A DNA stretch of 64,000 nucleotides. Origin: Sphingobacterium daejeonense (GTDB lineage Bacteria; Bacteroidota; Bacteroidia; Sphingobacteriales; Sphingobacteriaceae). Below, piece by piece: positions 14,462 to 26,130 of the stretch; the stretch's first letter is position 1, and every line of letters starts with the position of its first letter. The position numbers and the translations under genes are program-made. The notes beneath the pieces are model-generated. The model ran no database searches. It saw nothing but the letters and a program-made list of their open reading frames with translations, and had not been told where the DNA came from. Location: the NCBI RefSeq assembly GCF_901472535.1, contig NZ_LR590470.1, positions 1,674,001 to 1,738,000 on the forward strand. The letters run 5' to 3'.

Positions 14462-17400
14462 TTAAAATTTAAGATTTAAACCAAACATTACAGTTCTAGG
14501 TTGTGGGTAAAACCCTAGGTCAATTCCTGTAACCCAACTTTTGTCATATCCATATCCAATCTCAGGATCCATACCGCTATAGTTCGTTATAGTGAAAAGA
14601 TTCTGAACAGTACCATACACACGGATTTGACTGAAAGGAGATTTTGCCCATAATCTTGAAAAATCATAACCTAAAGTTATATTCTGGATTTTCACGAAAT
14701 CAGCATCTTCAATATAGATGTCAGAAATATATTGGTTGTTTGTATGACTACCACTTGTTATTCTTGGGATCTTATTGGAAGTCCCTTCACCATGCCAACG
14801 CTCAAAAATATCTGTGGTATAATTTTGAAGTGGACTATCCGCAAAGGAACGATAAGATTTGGCAATTTGGTGTCCAAAAGAACCATGTGCTGTTATACCA
14901 AGATCCACGCCTTTATAGCCAAAGGTAAGATTAAATCCACCGCTAAAGTCAGGGTGAGGATTACCGATCATTACTTTGTCGGCATCCGTAATTGCGCCAT
15001 CCTCATTGGTGTCAACAAAGGCAACATCTCCAGGCTGAGCATTGGCCAACACCCCTTTGCCGTCTGCTCGCCAAGCATTGATTTGTTCCTGGTTTTGAAA
15101 AAATGCCATCTGTCTTGAATCCGTAAAAATAACCAATCGGGAAACCTACCTGTGCTCTATACATTTCCTTAGTTCCTTGACTCAATACATTCTCCTCACC
15201 ATGGATAATGCCTTCTGCATTTGCAATTCTTACAACTTCATTTTTGTTATAAGCACCATTTATCCCTATTCCATAACTGAATTCGCCACGGGTATCATTC
15301 CAGTTCAACCCTAATTCATAACCCTTGTTCTCAATATCACCGCCATTAATAAAAGGTGCTGACGTTCCATAAATTGCCAATACTGGAGCCTGAACCAACC
15401 AATTAAACGTTGATTTCTTGTACCAATCGAAAACTACTGATAATTTATTGTTAATGAATCTTGAGTCAAATCCAATATTTAATTGTTCAGATGTTTCCCA
15501 CGTTACATCAGGGTTTGCCAAAATATCAGGATATGCACCTCTAAGAAGTGTATTCATGTTGTTTCCAAAATAATATCCATTTTTATTATTGATGGCAATA
15601 GTTGCTAAATATTGAAATGGATTTATAGAAGCATTACCATTTTGTCCCCAACTTGCTCTCAATTTCAAGAAATTCAAATTGTCATTTCCTTTAAGAAATT
15701 CTTCGTTGCTAACAACCCATCCTACTGATGCAGAAGGGAAATATCCCCAACGATTTCCTCGAGCAAAGTTTGAAGATCCATCCGCTCTCAACGTAAATGT
15801 TGCCATGTAAGTCTCTTTTGTAATTGTAATTTACACGACCAAATACTGACGAAATGGCAAATACTGGCCAATGAACTCCATTCACCGTAGGTATAAATCC
15901 ATCATATCCTTGACCATTGCTAACCCAAGCTTTATCCCATTGCCCAGGGAAAGATGAATTAGAAGTAACAACACTCAAGTCTTCACCTAATCCGCTTTTT
16001 TCCATAGATTGCCCAACTACTACATCAAACTGATGGTCCGTTGCAGGTTCGAAACCATAACTTAATGTGTTCTCCAATACCCAATTATATCCAACAGATT
16101 GATTCTGGTTAATATCATCTATTGGATTTGCTGTCGTGGTAGATAAGTTATAAACTCCAGTATATTGTCTGTAAGTAGAAGCACTCATCCTATATCCAAA
16201 GCTTGATTTGAAGATCAATCCCATTATTGGCTGCACTTCTAAATAAGCATTGGCAAATAAGTTGTGACTTTTAGCCATATTTTGACCACGGCGGAATACC
16301 ATTTCTGCCATTGGATTAGAAGTTGCTCCATCAAAAGCCCATTGATCTGCAACTTTGCTAGGTTGATCATAGTATTCACCAAATTCATTATATGCAGGTA
16401 GGAGAGGATTCCCAACCATCATATTATGAACATCATTCCAATAAATATTTCCAATACCAATCCCAGATCGATTGTTATAACCATAACTAATGTTTTCACC
16501 AAATTTGATGATATTGAATTCATCATTCTTTAGCAGAACATGATCTGAGTTTAATCGAACAGTATGTCTTTGGAAATCAGGCTGAACAGGTTTTCCAATA
16601 ATACCTTCGCGATTGGTAATACTGTAACCCATAGAAAATTTTGACTGTTCATTTCCTCCCATAAGGTTTTAGAGAAGTATTCTGTAGGATAGCATTGTCA
16701 TTATGAATCTCTTTAATCCAATTAGTACCGTTCCAAGTTCCATCTTGTATTTGCTGATATTGTTTTGGAATTAATGTCGCCCAATCATAAGGGTCAGATC
16801 CTTCATTGAATCTTCGTTCATCTTGTATGGTCATATATTCCTTAGCGTTCAACAAAGAAGGGAGTTTGTATGCGTTTTGAAAACCTAGGTAATTATCAAT
16901 ATGTAGAGATAATTTTCCATCTTTTCCTTGTTTTGTTGTTACTAATACAACCCCATTGGCAGCTCTAGAACCATAAATGGCTGCAGATGCAGCGTCTTTT
17001 AAGACGTCAACACGCTCAATGTCCGATGGATTCAACATATTGATGTCACCACCTGGAACTCCGTCGATTACATAAAGAGGACTAGAATTCCCAATGGTTC
17101 CAAGTCCACGAATGGTAACTTTAAAGCTCTCCCCAGGCATCCCTGAGCTTTGCGTGATTTGGACTCCGGGAGATTGACTTTGCAATGCCTCCAAAATATT
17201 TGGAGTACTCAATTTTTCTAAATCTTCACCCTTTACCTCGATGGTTGCACCAGTGGTAAGTTTCTTCTTTTGAGTACCATATCCCACAACAACAATCTCA
17301 TCTAGGTCGCCTAAACTTTCTTGAAGTACAATATTTAGGTTTTGTTGATTACCTACGGTTACTTCGGATTTTAAATAACCTATATAAGTCACAGAAACCA

Positions 17401-17952
17401 CAGGATTACTGCCGCTAACCTCCAAGGAGAAGTTTCCGTTTGCATCAGTAGTAGTACCGTTATTTGTTCCTACAATAAAAAACTGATGCCCCTTGGATAG
17501 GAACTCCGTTTGAATCTTTGACATTTCCTGTCACTGTCCGTTGTTGATTTGAAGAATTTCTCAACCCCTGTAGGTCGTGTGTTTTTTTCTGTTGATTTCC
17601 GTAAGATTATTGTGCCATCCACAATTTCCCAGGAGATAGGCTTGTCCTCAAAAATATTTGATAGAGCTTCACTGAGTTCTTCATTTTTGATGTCTGCATT
17701 GATCTTGGTATTTGCAATGTCTTTCCCGTTCAGTAGAAATGGGATTCCACTTTGTTTCTGAATGGATTGCATTACCTGAATTAATGGAGAGTTATTGGCC
17801 TTAATGCTTACATGCTGTGCATAACTGCTTGCATAAACATTCACAATACTCAGAACAGTTAATAAAAAGGTTAATTTCATGGTCAATACCCAGTATTTTA
17901 ATTTAGGTATGGCAGACCTGCTGCCATAATCAATTTGTTGTATAAAAATCAT
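14462..17952 (-). CDS. SusC/RagA TonB-dependent receptor with STN domain (five frameshifts)
   Basis: About 1161 residues after repair. In order: signal peptide (FLLTVLSIVNVYASSYA), an STN domain (about 50-120), a carboxypeptidase-like CNA/DUF4480 repeat (GNGFSLEVSGSNPVVSVTYIG region), the TonB plug (LGDLDEIVVVGYGTQKK, SPLYVIDGVPGGDI) and a long beta-barrel ending in GLNLKF. The STN domain signals to a FecR anti-sigma factor. Frames break at C4 17565-17568, A6 17477-17482, T4 16667-16670, T4 15816-15819 and A6 15098-15103. Each is one extra base in a homopolymer, and removing it restores conserved sequence. ATG 17952 is preferred over TTG 17964. Confidence 0.88.
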
Positions 17953-18030
17953 ATTTTTGTACAATTAGGATTATTAATGATTAAGGGTTTATTATCAGTT
18001 TACTTTTTTTCAATAGGATCCTCATATTTG

Positions 18031-18068
18031 CCGAACTTGGTGGTGAGAGACCTCGTTCGGTTTTTTTT
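18031..18068 (+). terminator. Hairpin with T8 tail in the fecR-susC gap
   Basis: CCGAAC (18031-18036) pairs with GTTCGG (18055-18060), followed by TTTTTTTT on the plus strand. No plus-strand gene lies before it, so it may block antisense transcription or act as a leader hairpin for susC. Confidence 0.4.
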
Positions 18069-18142
18069 ATGTCAATCCTTAAGCTGGTAGAATTTTTGTT
18101 TTTCGAGTCATAATTTAGTTTTATTATTGGATTACTATTAGT

Positions 18143-19315
18143 TTATTTGTTTTTCCTGTTTATATTAATTTGAATTTTTACGCCACTTTTTTCTATCATC
18201 CTCAAAACCTCTGAAAGATTCTTCTCTCTACCGATTTCCCCATAAAAATAAGTGGGCTCTATATGGCCTTGATAACTAACTTCGATGTCATACCAACGGC
18301 TCAATCCTTTCATGACATCTCTTAATTCCGTTTCATAGAATAAAAACTTATTTTCCTTCCATGCTATATAGCTAGAGACATCCACATCTTTTTTAACAAG
18401 CTTTCCAGCATGGTTAATAGATTGCTGATTAGGCTTCAAACTTATTTTAGATGATCCAACATGCACATTAATCGAGCCTTCTACCAATGTTGATACTTCA
18501 TGATCATCTTCCGGGTATGCAGAAATATTGAATTGTGTTCCTGTCACCTCGATAGTTTGCATGGAACTCTCTACTTCAAAAGGTAATCTTTTATTATCCA
18601 TTGAGATTTTTGATACCTGAAAATATCCCTCACCTTCCAGTTTCACCTTCCTACTTTCTTTTTTAAAGGCTAATGGATATTCCAGTTTTGACAAGGAGTT
18701 TAGCCATACTCTACTTCCGTCAGGTAAAGTAACCTGGTATTTGCCTCCTTTGGGAACTTGAATAGTAGCAGTCATATTAGTCAAATCTTCGTTCTCTAAA
18801 CTCAAGACATGAGTGCCATCGGAATATTCAAGATTATTGTCGATTACTATTCCATCCTTATCGCTTCTTAAGGTCAGTTTTTTTCCATTCGATAAAATGA
18901 GTTCTGCTTTGTTCGTCCCAGGATTTATGTCAGAAAGTTCGATGTCAATTTCTTCAACATTAGTTTGTTGAAATCTTTTTATTCCTAAAAATAACCCAAA
19001 CAAAAGCATGGCAGCAGCAGCATAGTAAATCCATTTAAATGACTTTGGCTTTTCGTCTGAATCATTCTTTTTGTGAATTCTAACTAGTGTGTCTTTTTTC
19101 AAATCATCCAACCACTGGTTTTCATTTTTCTGCTTAAGATCAATCCATAGAAATGCATCTTCAAAGACTTCATCTTCTGAAAGAACGCTCTTAAAAAATT
19201 CCGCATGTTCAGGTTTCTCTTTGATCCAGTTATTCAATTGAATACTTTCTTCGGAACTGATGTTACCTTCAATATATTTTTTTATTAATTCAGCTACTTC
19301 TTTTGAAGATTTCAT
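18143..19315 (-). CDS. FecR-family anti-sigma factor (FecR plus DUF4974)
   Basis: This intact 390-residue protein has a cytoplasmic N-terminus that would hold an ECF sigma factor, one transmembrane segment (about 92-110, YYAAAAMLLFGLFLGI), the FecR domain (VPKGGKYQVTLPDGSRVWLN through PFEVESSMQTIEVTGTQFNI) and a C-terminal DUF4974 secretin-like domain (FLFYETELRDVMKGLSRWY). It relays substrate binding at the STN-type SusC to the sigma factor. It lies just upstream of susC on the same strand. Unusually, no sigma gene sits next to its 5' end; the nearest is the prophage-split gene at 11.4-11.7 kb. Confidence 0.92.
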   Translation of the reverse strand: MKSSKEVAELIKKYIEGNISSEESIQLNNWIKEKPEHAEFFKSVLSEDEVFEDAFLWIDLKQKNENQWLDDLKKDTLVRIHKKNDSDEKPKSFKWIYYAAAAMLLFGLFLGIKRFQQTNVEEIDIELSDINPGTNKAELILSNGKKLTLRSDKDGIVIDNNLEYSDGTHVLSLENEDLTNMTATIQVPKGGKYQVTLPDGSRVWLNSLSKLEYPLAFKKESRKVKLEGEGYFQVSKISMDNKRLPFEVESSMQTIEVTGTQFNISAYPEDDHEVSTLVEGSINVHVGSSKISLKPNQQSINHAGKLVKKDVDVSSYIAWKENKFLFYETELRDVMKGLSRWYDIEVSYQGHIEPTYFYGEIGREKNLSEVLRMIEKSGVKIQININRKNK

Positions 19316-19409
19316 TTTTGTTTATAATGGTTGTTGATACCTAAAACGAATGATTGGATAAAACCTTAGTAACTTTTTTAAAAAAATTTTTATTTCTTAA
19401 CAATAGCTA

Positions 19410-19417
19410 TAACTTTG
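19410..19417 (+). promoter_or_regulatory. Bacteroidota -7 element TAACTTTG
   Basis: TAACTTTG matches TAnnTTTG and lies only 5 bp before the ATG at 19423, which would give a very short leader. No clear -33 TTG is seen at the usual distance. Confidence 0.4.
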
Positions 19418-19422
19418 TTAAT

Positions 19423-19824
19423 ATGTTTAACAAAACAATCAGGTTCAATCAACAATTTCCTCAATTCTTGAGGATTATGGGGATTTTATTGCTGTTTGTT
19501 TTGACCTCATGTCCCATTAAGGCTTCAATTAAACATAATCTGTATGAAATTAGTAATACTGAAAATCGAAGCAATAAAGTTGCTAAAGGTGATTTTCAGT
19601 ATGCTCGCGAAACAATTGATTGTAATGCTGTCGATCAGCAAATTACTAGTCAGGATTTCGTGGTTAAGGAATTTCAATTTCAGCCAGCTATATTATCATT
19701 AATTAGCCTAACACTAATTCTATTTAATTTCCTGCAAAGGAAAGATGAAAAACAGGTTGATCGGATCCCACCCGGTTATTCTTGCAACAACTTATTCCTT
19801 CAATTTAGTAGATTGAATTTATAG
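19423..19824 (+). CDS. Small membrane protein preceding the efflux operon
   Basis: This 133-residue protein, taken from ATG 19423, has a hydrophobic N-terminal segment (IMGILLLFVLTSCPIKAS) that could be a signal peptide or lipoprotein signal. A second hydrophobic stretch (AILSLISLTLILFNFL) lies near residue 105 and is followed by a basic tail. The soluble middle would be periplasmic and contains one Cys. It is divergent from fecR and 120 bp upstream of the TolC-like gene, with a terminator between. No family is recognised. A link to the efflux system is only positional. Confidence 0.5.
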   Translation: MFNKTIRFNQQFPQFLRIMGILLLFVLTSCPIKASIKHNLYEISNTENRSNKVAKGDFQYARETIDCNAVDQQITSQDFVVKEFQFQPAILSLISLTLILFNFLQRKDEKQVDRIPPGYSCNNLFLQFSRLNL

Positions 19825-19881
19825 TAGTTTCTACCAATAGGATTGCATCAATTATGATGTGTCATTTTAAGGATATTCGTA

Positions 19882-19901
19882 CCGATATCCTATCGGTTTT
19901 T
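19882..19901 (+). terminator. Short hairpin terminator
   Basis: CCGAT (19882-19886) pairs with ATCGG (19892-19896) and is followed by TTTTT. It lies between the small membrane protein gene and the TolC-like gene. Confidence 0.5.
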
Positions 19902-19943
19902 ACCTTTTCAGGTATTTAACATTTCAAAATTTAAATTTTTAAT

Positions 19944-21292
19944 ATGGTTTTTAGATTGAAAATCCTATTGATTGTAGTTGGTATGTGCATTTCCATAAAT
20001 AGCTATGCCCAACACCTTCAGGATCTATGGGAAAAAACTAAAGAATATTATAGCGGATTTGATGTTCAAAAGCAACAGATCCTTTTGGCAAAACAAGATA
20101 GTATTGCCCAACAAATTAAATATAAACCACAGGTTCAAGCTCAGTTCCAACAAAGCTTGAGCTCGCTAAATGGTGCTTCAGGTTCTTTTATGCCACTGCC
20201 TGGCATTTTAAATATGTCAGGTCCCAATGATCCTATAGGTGGTTCTTCAACTTTTAACCATTTTATTTCCGGAACCTTAAATTGGGATCTAGTGAATTTT
20301 GGTAGAAAAGGATTGGATAAGGATATCTCAAGTTCAAAATTGAATATTCAAAACTTCAAGAACAAAACTTTATATACCATATCCAGCAAAGATTGACCCA
20401 GCGATATATTGAGTTTATATACTTAAATGTACTCAATGAATGGTTTGAAAAACATGCTGAAAGATACACGTCTATTTTAGAGATAACTAAAGGATTGGCA
20501 GAAGCAGGAATTGTACCAGGTGCTGATACCTTATTAGCAAGTTCTTCTTTGAAAAATGTAGAAAGCAATTTGTTGCAAATCAAAGGAAAAGTCGCGGGCT
20601 CAAGGGAACTCTTAAAAGAATTTACCAAGGATTTCAATCCAGCTGACACGAAGATCACTCCATTTTTGGAGGTTATTGATACCAAGACTGTAGTTCAACA
20701 AGAGCATCCATTATTCTTGATGAAAAGGAATGAAGCAGAATCATTGCAGCTAATGGAGAAGAAGAATCAAAGAGACCATTTCCCAAGAGTAATGCTTTTA
20801 GGAGGATTAACAAATCGAAGTTCGGGAATAACATCCGATGGTTATGTAAATCCTAATTATTCGGCACTTTACAATGATTTTGCTAACAATTATTTTGTAG
20901 GGGTTGGGGTTACTTGGAATTTACAGGACTTGTTCAACTCTAGGTCTCAAAGGAGTTCGTTAGGTCTGTTGAGACAGAATAACGAATATGAGCAAGAGGT
21001 TATTCAAAACGAAATCCATAGTCATATTGCACAACTTGAAGCAGAAATAATTGCAGCAGATGCTGGAATCAAGGAATCTAACCTGAGTAGGACTAAAGCT
21101 GAAGAAGCATATCTATTATATAAAGCTAGGTATGAGGGTGGATTGATCAATCTGTCAGATTTATTGCAGGTACAGGAGATTCTTCTTCAAACGGAAAGAC
21201 AAAATTTAATGGCCTATTTAAATTATTGGAATCTGATGATCAGCAAAAGCTATCAACAAGCAGATTTCAGCCAATTATTCGCTCATTTTTAA
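19944..21292 (+). CDS. TolC-family outer-membrane efflux protein (one frameshift)
   Basis: About 449 residues, with a signal peptide ending SYAQ. It has the repeated helical coiled-coil halves of the outer-membrane efflux family (GLAEAGIVPGADTLLASSSL in the first, KARYEGGLINLSDLLQVQEI in the second). It forms the exit duct of the tripartite pump encoded with the next two genes. A base is missing in the AAAA at 20364-20367; adding one gives NKNFIYHIQQRLTQRYIEF in frame. It starts at ATG 19944 and ends 10 bp before the RND gene. Confidence 0.85.
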
Positions 21293-21302
21293 GAAAAAAA
21301 CT

Positions 21303-24300
21303 ATGAATTTAATACGTTTTGCTTTAAGGAGACCGATAGCCATTATTATGGTCATTTTTGCGATTGCTTACTTCTCATGGCCGGTCATCAAAAAGATTAA
21401 AGTAGATATATTTCCCGAAATAGAATCCCCGGCCATGTATATAGCTATGCCCTATGGAGGTTTGTCACCTGCGTATATGGATGGTTTTATGGCTAATGAA
21501 TTTCAAAAGTATTGGTATTTGTAAATGGTGTTAAGGAGATTGATTTTAAGAGTGTCCAGGGACTCACATTAATGAAATTATCTTTCTATCCAGGTACAGA
21601 TATGGCTCAAGCATCGGCAGAAATCAGTATGCAGGTTTCTAGAGCGATGGGATTCTTGCCAACTGGTGCTGTTCCACCGATGGTTGTGAGATTTGATGGT
21701 AGTAGTCTTCCTGTAGGTCAGTTGGTTTTCGATTCAGACCAATATACTGTTGTAGAATTACAGACCATGGCAACTACGAAAGTAAGGCCTATGTTCGTCA
21801 ATATTCCAGGAATTACAGCTCCAGCACCTTTTGGAGGGAACATGAGAAGTCTGGTTGTCAATATTGACCCCCGGAAAATGAAAGCCCATGGACTTAGCCC
21901 GGAAGAAGTAACCATAGCAGTAACAAAAAATTCAGTCCCTTCTCCAGCAGGAAATGTTAGGATCGGAGACCAAAACCTGATGGCCCCAGTCAATTCGATA
22001 TCCTCAGGAGTAGATGAATTCCTCCAAACGCCCATTAAATCAATCAATGGAAGAACTGTATTGATAGGAGATGTAGCCTCTGTAACGGATGCTGCAGATC
22101 AAACGGTAGGTTATGCTATTATTAATGGAAAAAGATCGGTTTATTTACCCATTATCAAAAAGCCTGATGCATCAACAATAGATGCAGTAGAAAATTTAAC
22201 CAATGCTTTACCGATGCTGGAAAGTCTACTGCCAGAAGGTGTCAAAATCGGCTATGTGTTTGACCAATCGGTCTATATTAGCAGGTCACTTCATAACTTG
22301 ATTTTCGAAGGTGCTCTCGGTGCAATTTTAACGGGTTTAATGGTATTTCTTTTTCTACGGGACCCACGTGGTGCATTGATCGTAATTCTCACCATTCCAA
22401 TTGCAATTATTACAGCAGTGATCACTTTAAGCATGTTTGGACAAACGATAAACATTATGACCTTGTCTGGATTAGCATTATCAATAGGTATTCTGGTTGA
22501 TGAAGCCACAGTTACGATTGAGAACATCCATCAACATATGGAGTTTGGGAAAAAGAAATCGCGCGCTATCCTCGATGCTTTATTGGAAATATCAGCTCCA
22601 AAACTGTTGATTCTCCTCAGTATTCTAGCTGTTTTGACCCCTGCCCTGATGATGGAAGGTATCCCAAGAGATATGTTTATGCCACTTTCGATGGCTGTTG
22701 CCTTCGCCATGATAGCATCATTTATTGCCTCTCAAACATTCGTTCCGATTATGGCGAATTGGATTATGAAAATCAAAAAACATCCAAAGAAGAAAAAGAA
22801 GAAATCATTTATTGATAAAGTATCTGTTAAATATGCTTATACTTTAAAATCATCTTTTAAAAGATCTAAAATAATTACCATACTTTATGTTGTTGCAGCA
22901 TTTACTGTTGGATTTATTGCTGTCAGTTTTTTAGGAACTGATATTATGCCAAAATCGGAAGGTTCTGATTTTCAGATTAGGGTCCGGATGCCTGATGGCA
23001 CACGATTGGAAAGAACCGAAGAAACTATTAAATCATTAACCAATTCTTTAATAGCTGATCTTCCGGATAATAGTTTAAAAATATCCTCGGCATTTGTTGG
23101 AATGCATCCTTCTGCAAATCCTATCAATTCCATTTTTTTATTTAACAAGACAACTGCTGAAGCAACGTTGCAATTGTCCTTGGACAAATCTAAATTAGGG
23201 ATGCAAAGGGATGAGTTTAAAGAATTTGTTCGGAATCATATCAAAGAAAAATACCCAAATGTTTCCATCAACTTTGAACCGATGGAGTTGATGGAAAAAA
23301 TTCTCGGACAAGGCTCAATGACCCCGGTTGAAGTAAAGGTGAGTGCTCCACAAGTGAAGCAAGCTGAAGGATTTGCAGAAAAGATCAAAAAAGAATTGGC
23401 TACTTATCCATTTTTGAAGGATGTTCAAATATCAGAACCTCTTCATTATCCTACAATCGATATCAAGATTGATCGCAGAAGATTAGCGGAATTTGGACTT
23501 ACGGTGCAGGAAGTTTCTCGGAACATATCTGCTACGACTTCTTCAACGCGGTTTACGGATAAAAATTTATGGGTAGATCCAAAATCAGGTTTAGTTTTCC
23601 AGGTCCAGGTCCAGGTTCCTGAAAATATGGTCCAAACCCTTCAGGATTTACGTTCAATTCCAGTTAAACAAGGCGCCTCAACCCCCATTTTAGAAGATAT
23701 AGCTACTATTACAGCTAATGAAGTACCCGCTCAAGTAAATAGAAGAGGGCCTAACCGTTATGTCAGTGTAATTGCGGATATCCATCAAAAAGATTTAGGT
23801 TCTGCTAATGCTGCGGTGGATCAAGCACTCAAAAATGTAGGTGAGCCACCAAAAGGAATAAGGATATGGAAAGAAGGTACACTGACCCTGCTCGAAGAAA
23901 CCTTAGTCGGTTTGTTGTCAGGGTTGTCTATTGCCATTGTTGTCATATTTTTTATGATGTCGGCCTATTATCAATCGATTCGGGTAAGTGTAGTGATTCT
24001 ATCTGTAGTTCCGGCTGTCATTGCTGGATCTGCCATAATGATTTGGATTTGTGGAAGTAGCCTCAATTTGCAGTCTTATATGGGAATTATTATGTCTATA
24101 GGTGTATCGGTTTCCAATGCTGTATTATTGGTTAATCAGGCAGAATGGAATCGTAAAAGGCTTAATCTCCCGGCATCAAGTGCTGCTATGGTAGCTGCAA
24201 AATCACGATTTAGACCGATCTTAATGACTGCATTAGCAATGTTAGCAGGTATGACTCCGATGGCTTTGGGAATTGGAGATGGAGGTGAACAAATTGCTCC

Positions 24301-24457
24301 ATTAGGACAAGCAGTGATTGGTGGATTGTTGAGCTCAACATTCACTATTCTATTGGTTGTACCTCTGATATTCGGCTTAATTATGAAAAAAGCGTCCTAT
24401 GGATCACCTTCAATGGACCCCGATGATAAAGAAAGTAAATTCTATTTAGAACAATAA
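21303..24457 (+). CDS. RND efflux inner-membrane pump (AcrB/MexB-like, one frameshift)
   Basis: About 1051 residues with 12 predicted transmembrane segments and two large periplasmic loops. Family motifs include ALRRPIAIIMVIFA at the N-terminus and GILVDEATVTIENI in helix 4, where the usual Asp-Asp pair is Asp-Glu. A very basic cytoplasmic loop (KKHPKKKKKKSF) lies between the halves. It exports substrates using the proton gradient. A base is missing from AAAA 21505-21508; adding one gives EFQKVLVFVNGVKEI. The operon order is OMF-RND-MFP, the reverse of acrAB-tolC but common in Bacteroidota. Substrate is unknown. Confidence 0.88.
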
Positions 24458-24460
24458 AAT

Positions 24461-25549
24461 ATGAAAGCATTTAGCATATTGGGACTCGTTTTTTTGTTGG
24501 GTGCATGTCAGGCAACCAGCAAAGATTCCAATTCAAAAAAAGATATTCACTCAGAGAATAGAATATCGGTAAAAGTTGTTCATCCTATTGAGCAGCAACC
24601 AACCTATTCTTTAAAATTACCGGCAGAATTACATCCATATGAATCTGTAGATGTCTATGCAAAGATCAAGGGTTTTGTACGCAGAATTAATGTTGATGTT
24701 GGCGATCGAGTAAAAGAGGGTCAAATACTGGCTGTTTTGGAAGCACCAGAAATAGACATACAATCAACGGCTGATAGAGCCAAATCCCAACAATTAAAAG
24801 CTAATTTTGAAGTCAGCAAAAGTAGATATGACCGATTGGAAAGAGTGAGAAACCAAAATCGAGGCGCTGTTTCAGATTTAGAATTTGAACAGGCTTATGG
24901 GTCAATGCTACGGGATAGTGCAGCATTGGAAGAAAGTAATTTCTCCTACAAAAAATCCAATCAAATGAGGGAGTATTTGGTGGTCAGAGCTCCTTTTTCA
25001 GGTGTGATTACACAAAGGAATTTCTCCAAAGGCGCACTAATAGGGGATTTAGGTCTTCCATTTTTTAGATTAGTGGATAACAATCGGTTGAAGCTAAAGG
25101 TCGTGGTGCCTGAATTACATGCACAATCCGTTTCTGAAGAGACAGTTGCCAAATTCAAAGTATTGAGCAAACCAGATACAACATTTACAGCGAAATTAAA
25201 ACGTAATTCCTTAGTTATTGATCCTGTATCTAGAGCATTAGCACTTGAGTTTGATGTGCCAAATCATAATAGAGAACTGAATGGTGGGGACTATACGGAT
25301 GTAGACCTTCAGTTGATGCGTAAAAGTCCAACTTTATATGTGCCAAAAAATAGTGTGGTTAATTCGCAGTCAGGCATATTTGTTCTTAAGGTAATTGATA
25401 ACAATAAAATTGAAAAAATTCCAGTTACATTAGGTGGAAGTCAGGATAAAATGGTTGAGATCTTTGGTGATCTATCAACTTCAGACCGCATTGTTGAAAA
25501 TGCCTCTGAAGAAATTAATTCTAATACTTTAATTCAAATTGAAAAATAA
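24461..25549 (+). CDS. Efflux periplasmic adaptor (MFP/HlyD family) lipoprotein
   Basis: This intact 362-residue protein has a lipobox LGACQ near residue 19, so it is a lipid-anchored adaptor. It has the split biotinyl-lipoyl motif (VYAKIKGFVRRINVDVGDRVKEG), a helical hairpin of about 70 residues, the second lipoyl half (VVRAPFSGVITQRNFSKGALI) and a beta-barrel/membrane-proximal domain. It bridges the RND pump to the TolC-like duct. It starts 3 bp after the pump stop and overlaps no other gene, but is followed within 17 bp by the thioredoxin gene. Confidence 0.9.
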   Translation: MKAFSILGLVFLLGACQATSKDSNSKKDIHSENRISVKVVHPIEQQPTYSLKLPAELHPYESVDVYAKIKGFVRRINVDVGDRVKEGQILAVLEAPEIDIQSTADRAKSQQLKANFEVSKSRYDRLERVRNQNRGAVSDLEFEQAYGSMLRDSAALEESNFSYKKSNQMREYLVVRAPFSGVITQRNFSKGALIGDLGLPFFRLVDNNRLKLKVVVPELHAQSVSEETVAKFKVLSKPDTTFTAKLKRNSLVIDPVSRALALEFDVPNHNRELNGGDYTDVDLQLMRKSPTLYVPKNSVVNSQSGIFVLKVIDNNKIEKIPVTLGGSQDKMVEIFGDLSTSDRIVENASEEINSNTLIQIEK

Positions 25550-25565
25550 TTCAAGAAAATCAGAT

Positions 25566-26128
25566 ATGAAAAATATAATATTAGCTGCAACAACATTGTT
25601 ATTATTGGTCTCAGGCTGTCAAAGTAACAATAAATCGCATTCTCAAAATGATTCAACAACTCTTGAGGACAATGAAGTTCAAGAAGTAAGAAATGTTGAA
25701 GAACAAAATACCTTTAATGCTAGTTTTAAAATATAAATGGTGAAACCGTTTCTGTCAGTGACTTAAAAGGGAAAGTTGTAATCATGAACTTTTGGGCAAC
25801 ATGGTGCCCTCCATGTATTGCTGAAATGCCTTCGCTACAAAAATTACACGAAGATTTACAGTCTGAAAAAGATATCGTTTTCATGGCTATTGAAGTTGAT
25901 CAGAATATTGAAAAAGCAGCAAAATTTATGGCTAAAAATAAATATTCACTTCCGCTCTATACTGTAGATTCAGATCTGCCTGAAGAACTGCACACAAATT
26001 CAATCCCGATGACGGTCATCCTCGCTAAAAATGGTGATATTGTAGGTAAACAAGTAGGAATGATGGACTTTAAATCTGAAAAACTAAAGCAAGGATTGAT
26101 AGATTTAACTAAAGAAAACGAAAGATAG
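25566..26128 (+). CDS. TlpA/ResA-like thioredoxin lipoprotein (one frameshift)
   Basis: About 187 residues. The start is a lipoprotein signal (LLLVSGCQSN), then a disordered Asn/Glu-rich linker, then a thioredoxin fold with the active site FWATWCPPC and the cis-Pro segment NSIPMTVIL. Such proteins reduce disulfides or assist cytochrome c maturation in the periplasm. One base is missing from AAAA 25728-25731; adding it gives SFKNINGETVSVSDLKGK. ATG 25566 is preferred over TTG 25539. It appears to be co-transcribed with the efflux genes. Confidence 0.85.
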
Positions 26129-26130
26129 AA

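Noticed and set aside
14644-15118. Plus-strand open frames opposite susC
   Set aside because: Low-complexity shadows of the receptor gene with no recognisable domains or start signals.
14462-17952. SusC called as several separate genes or a decayed pseudogene
   Set aside because: Each break is one extra base in a homopolymer and the repaired protein is complete and conserved.
18031-18068. Riboswitch in the fecR-susC gap
   Set aside because: Only a simple 6-bp hairpin with a T-run on the opposite strand; no known riboswitch core.
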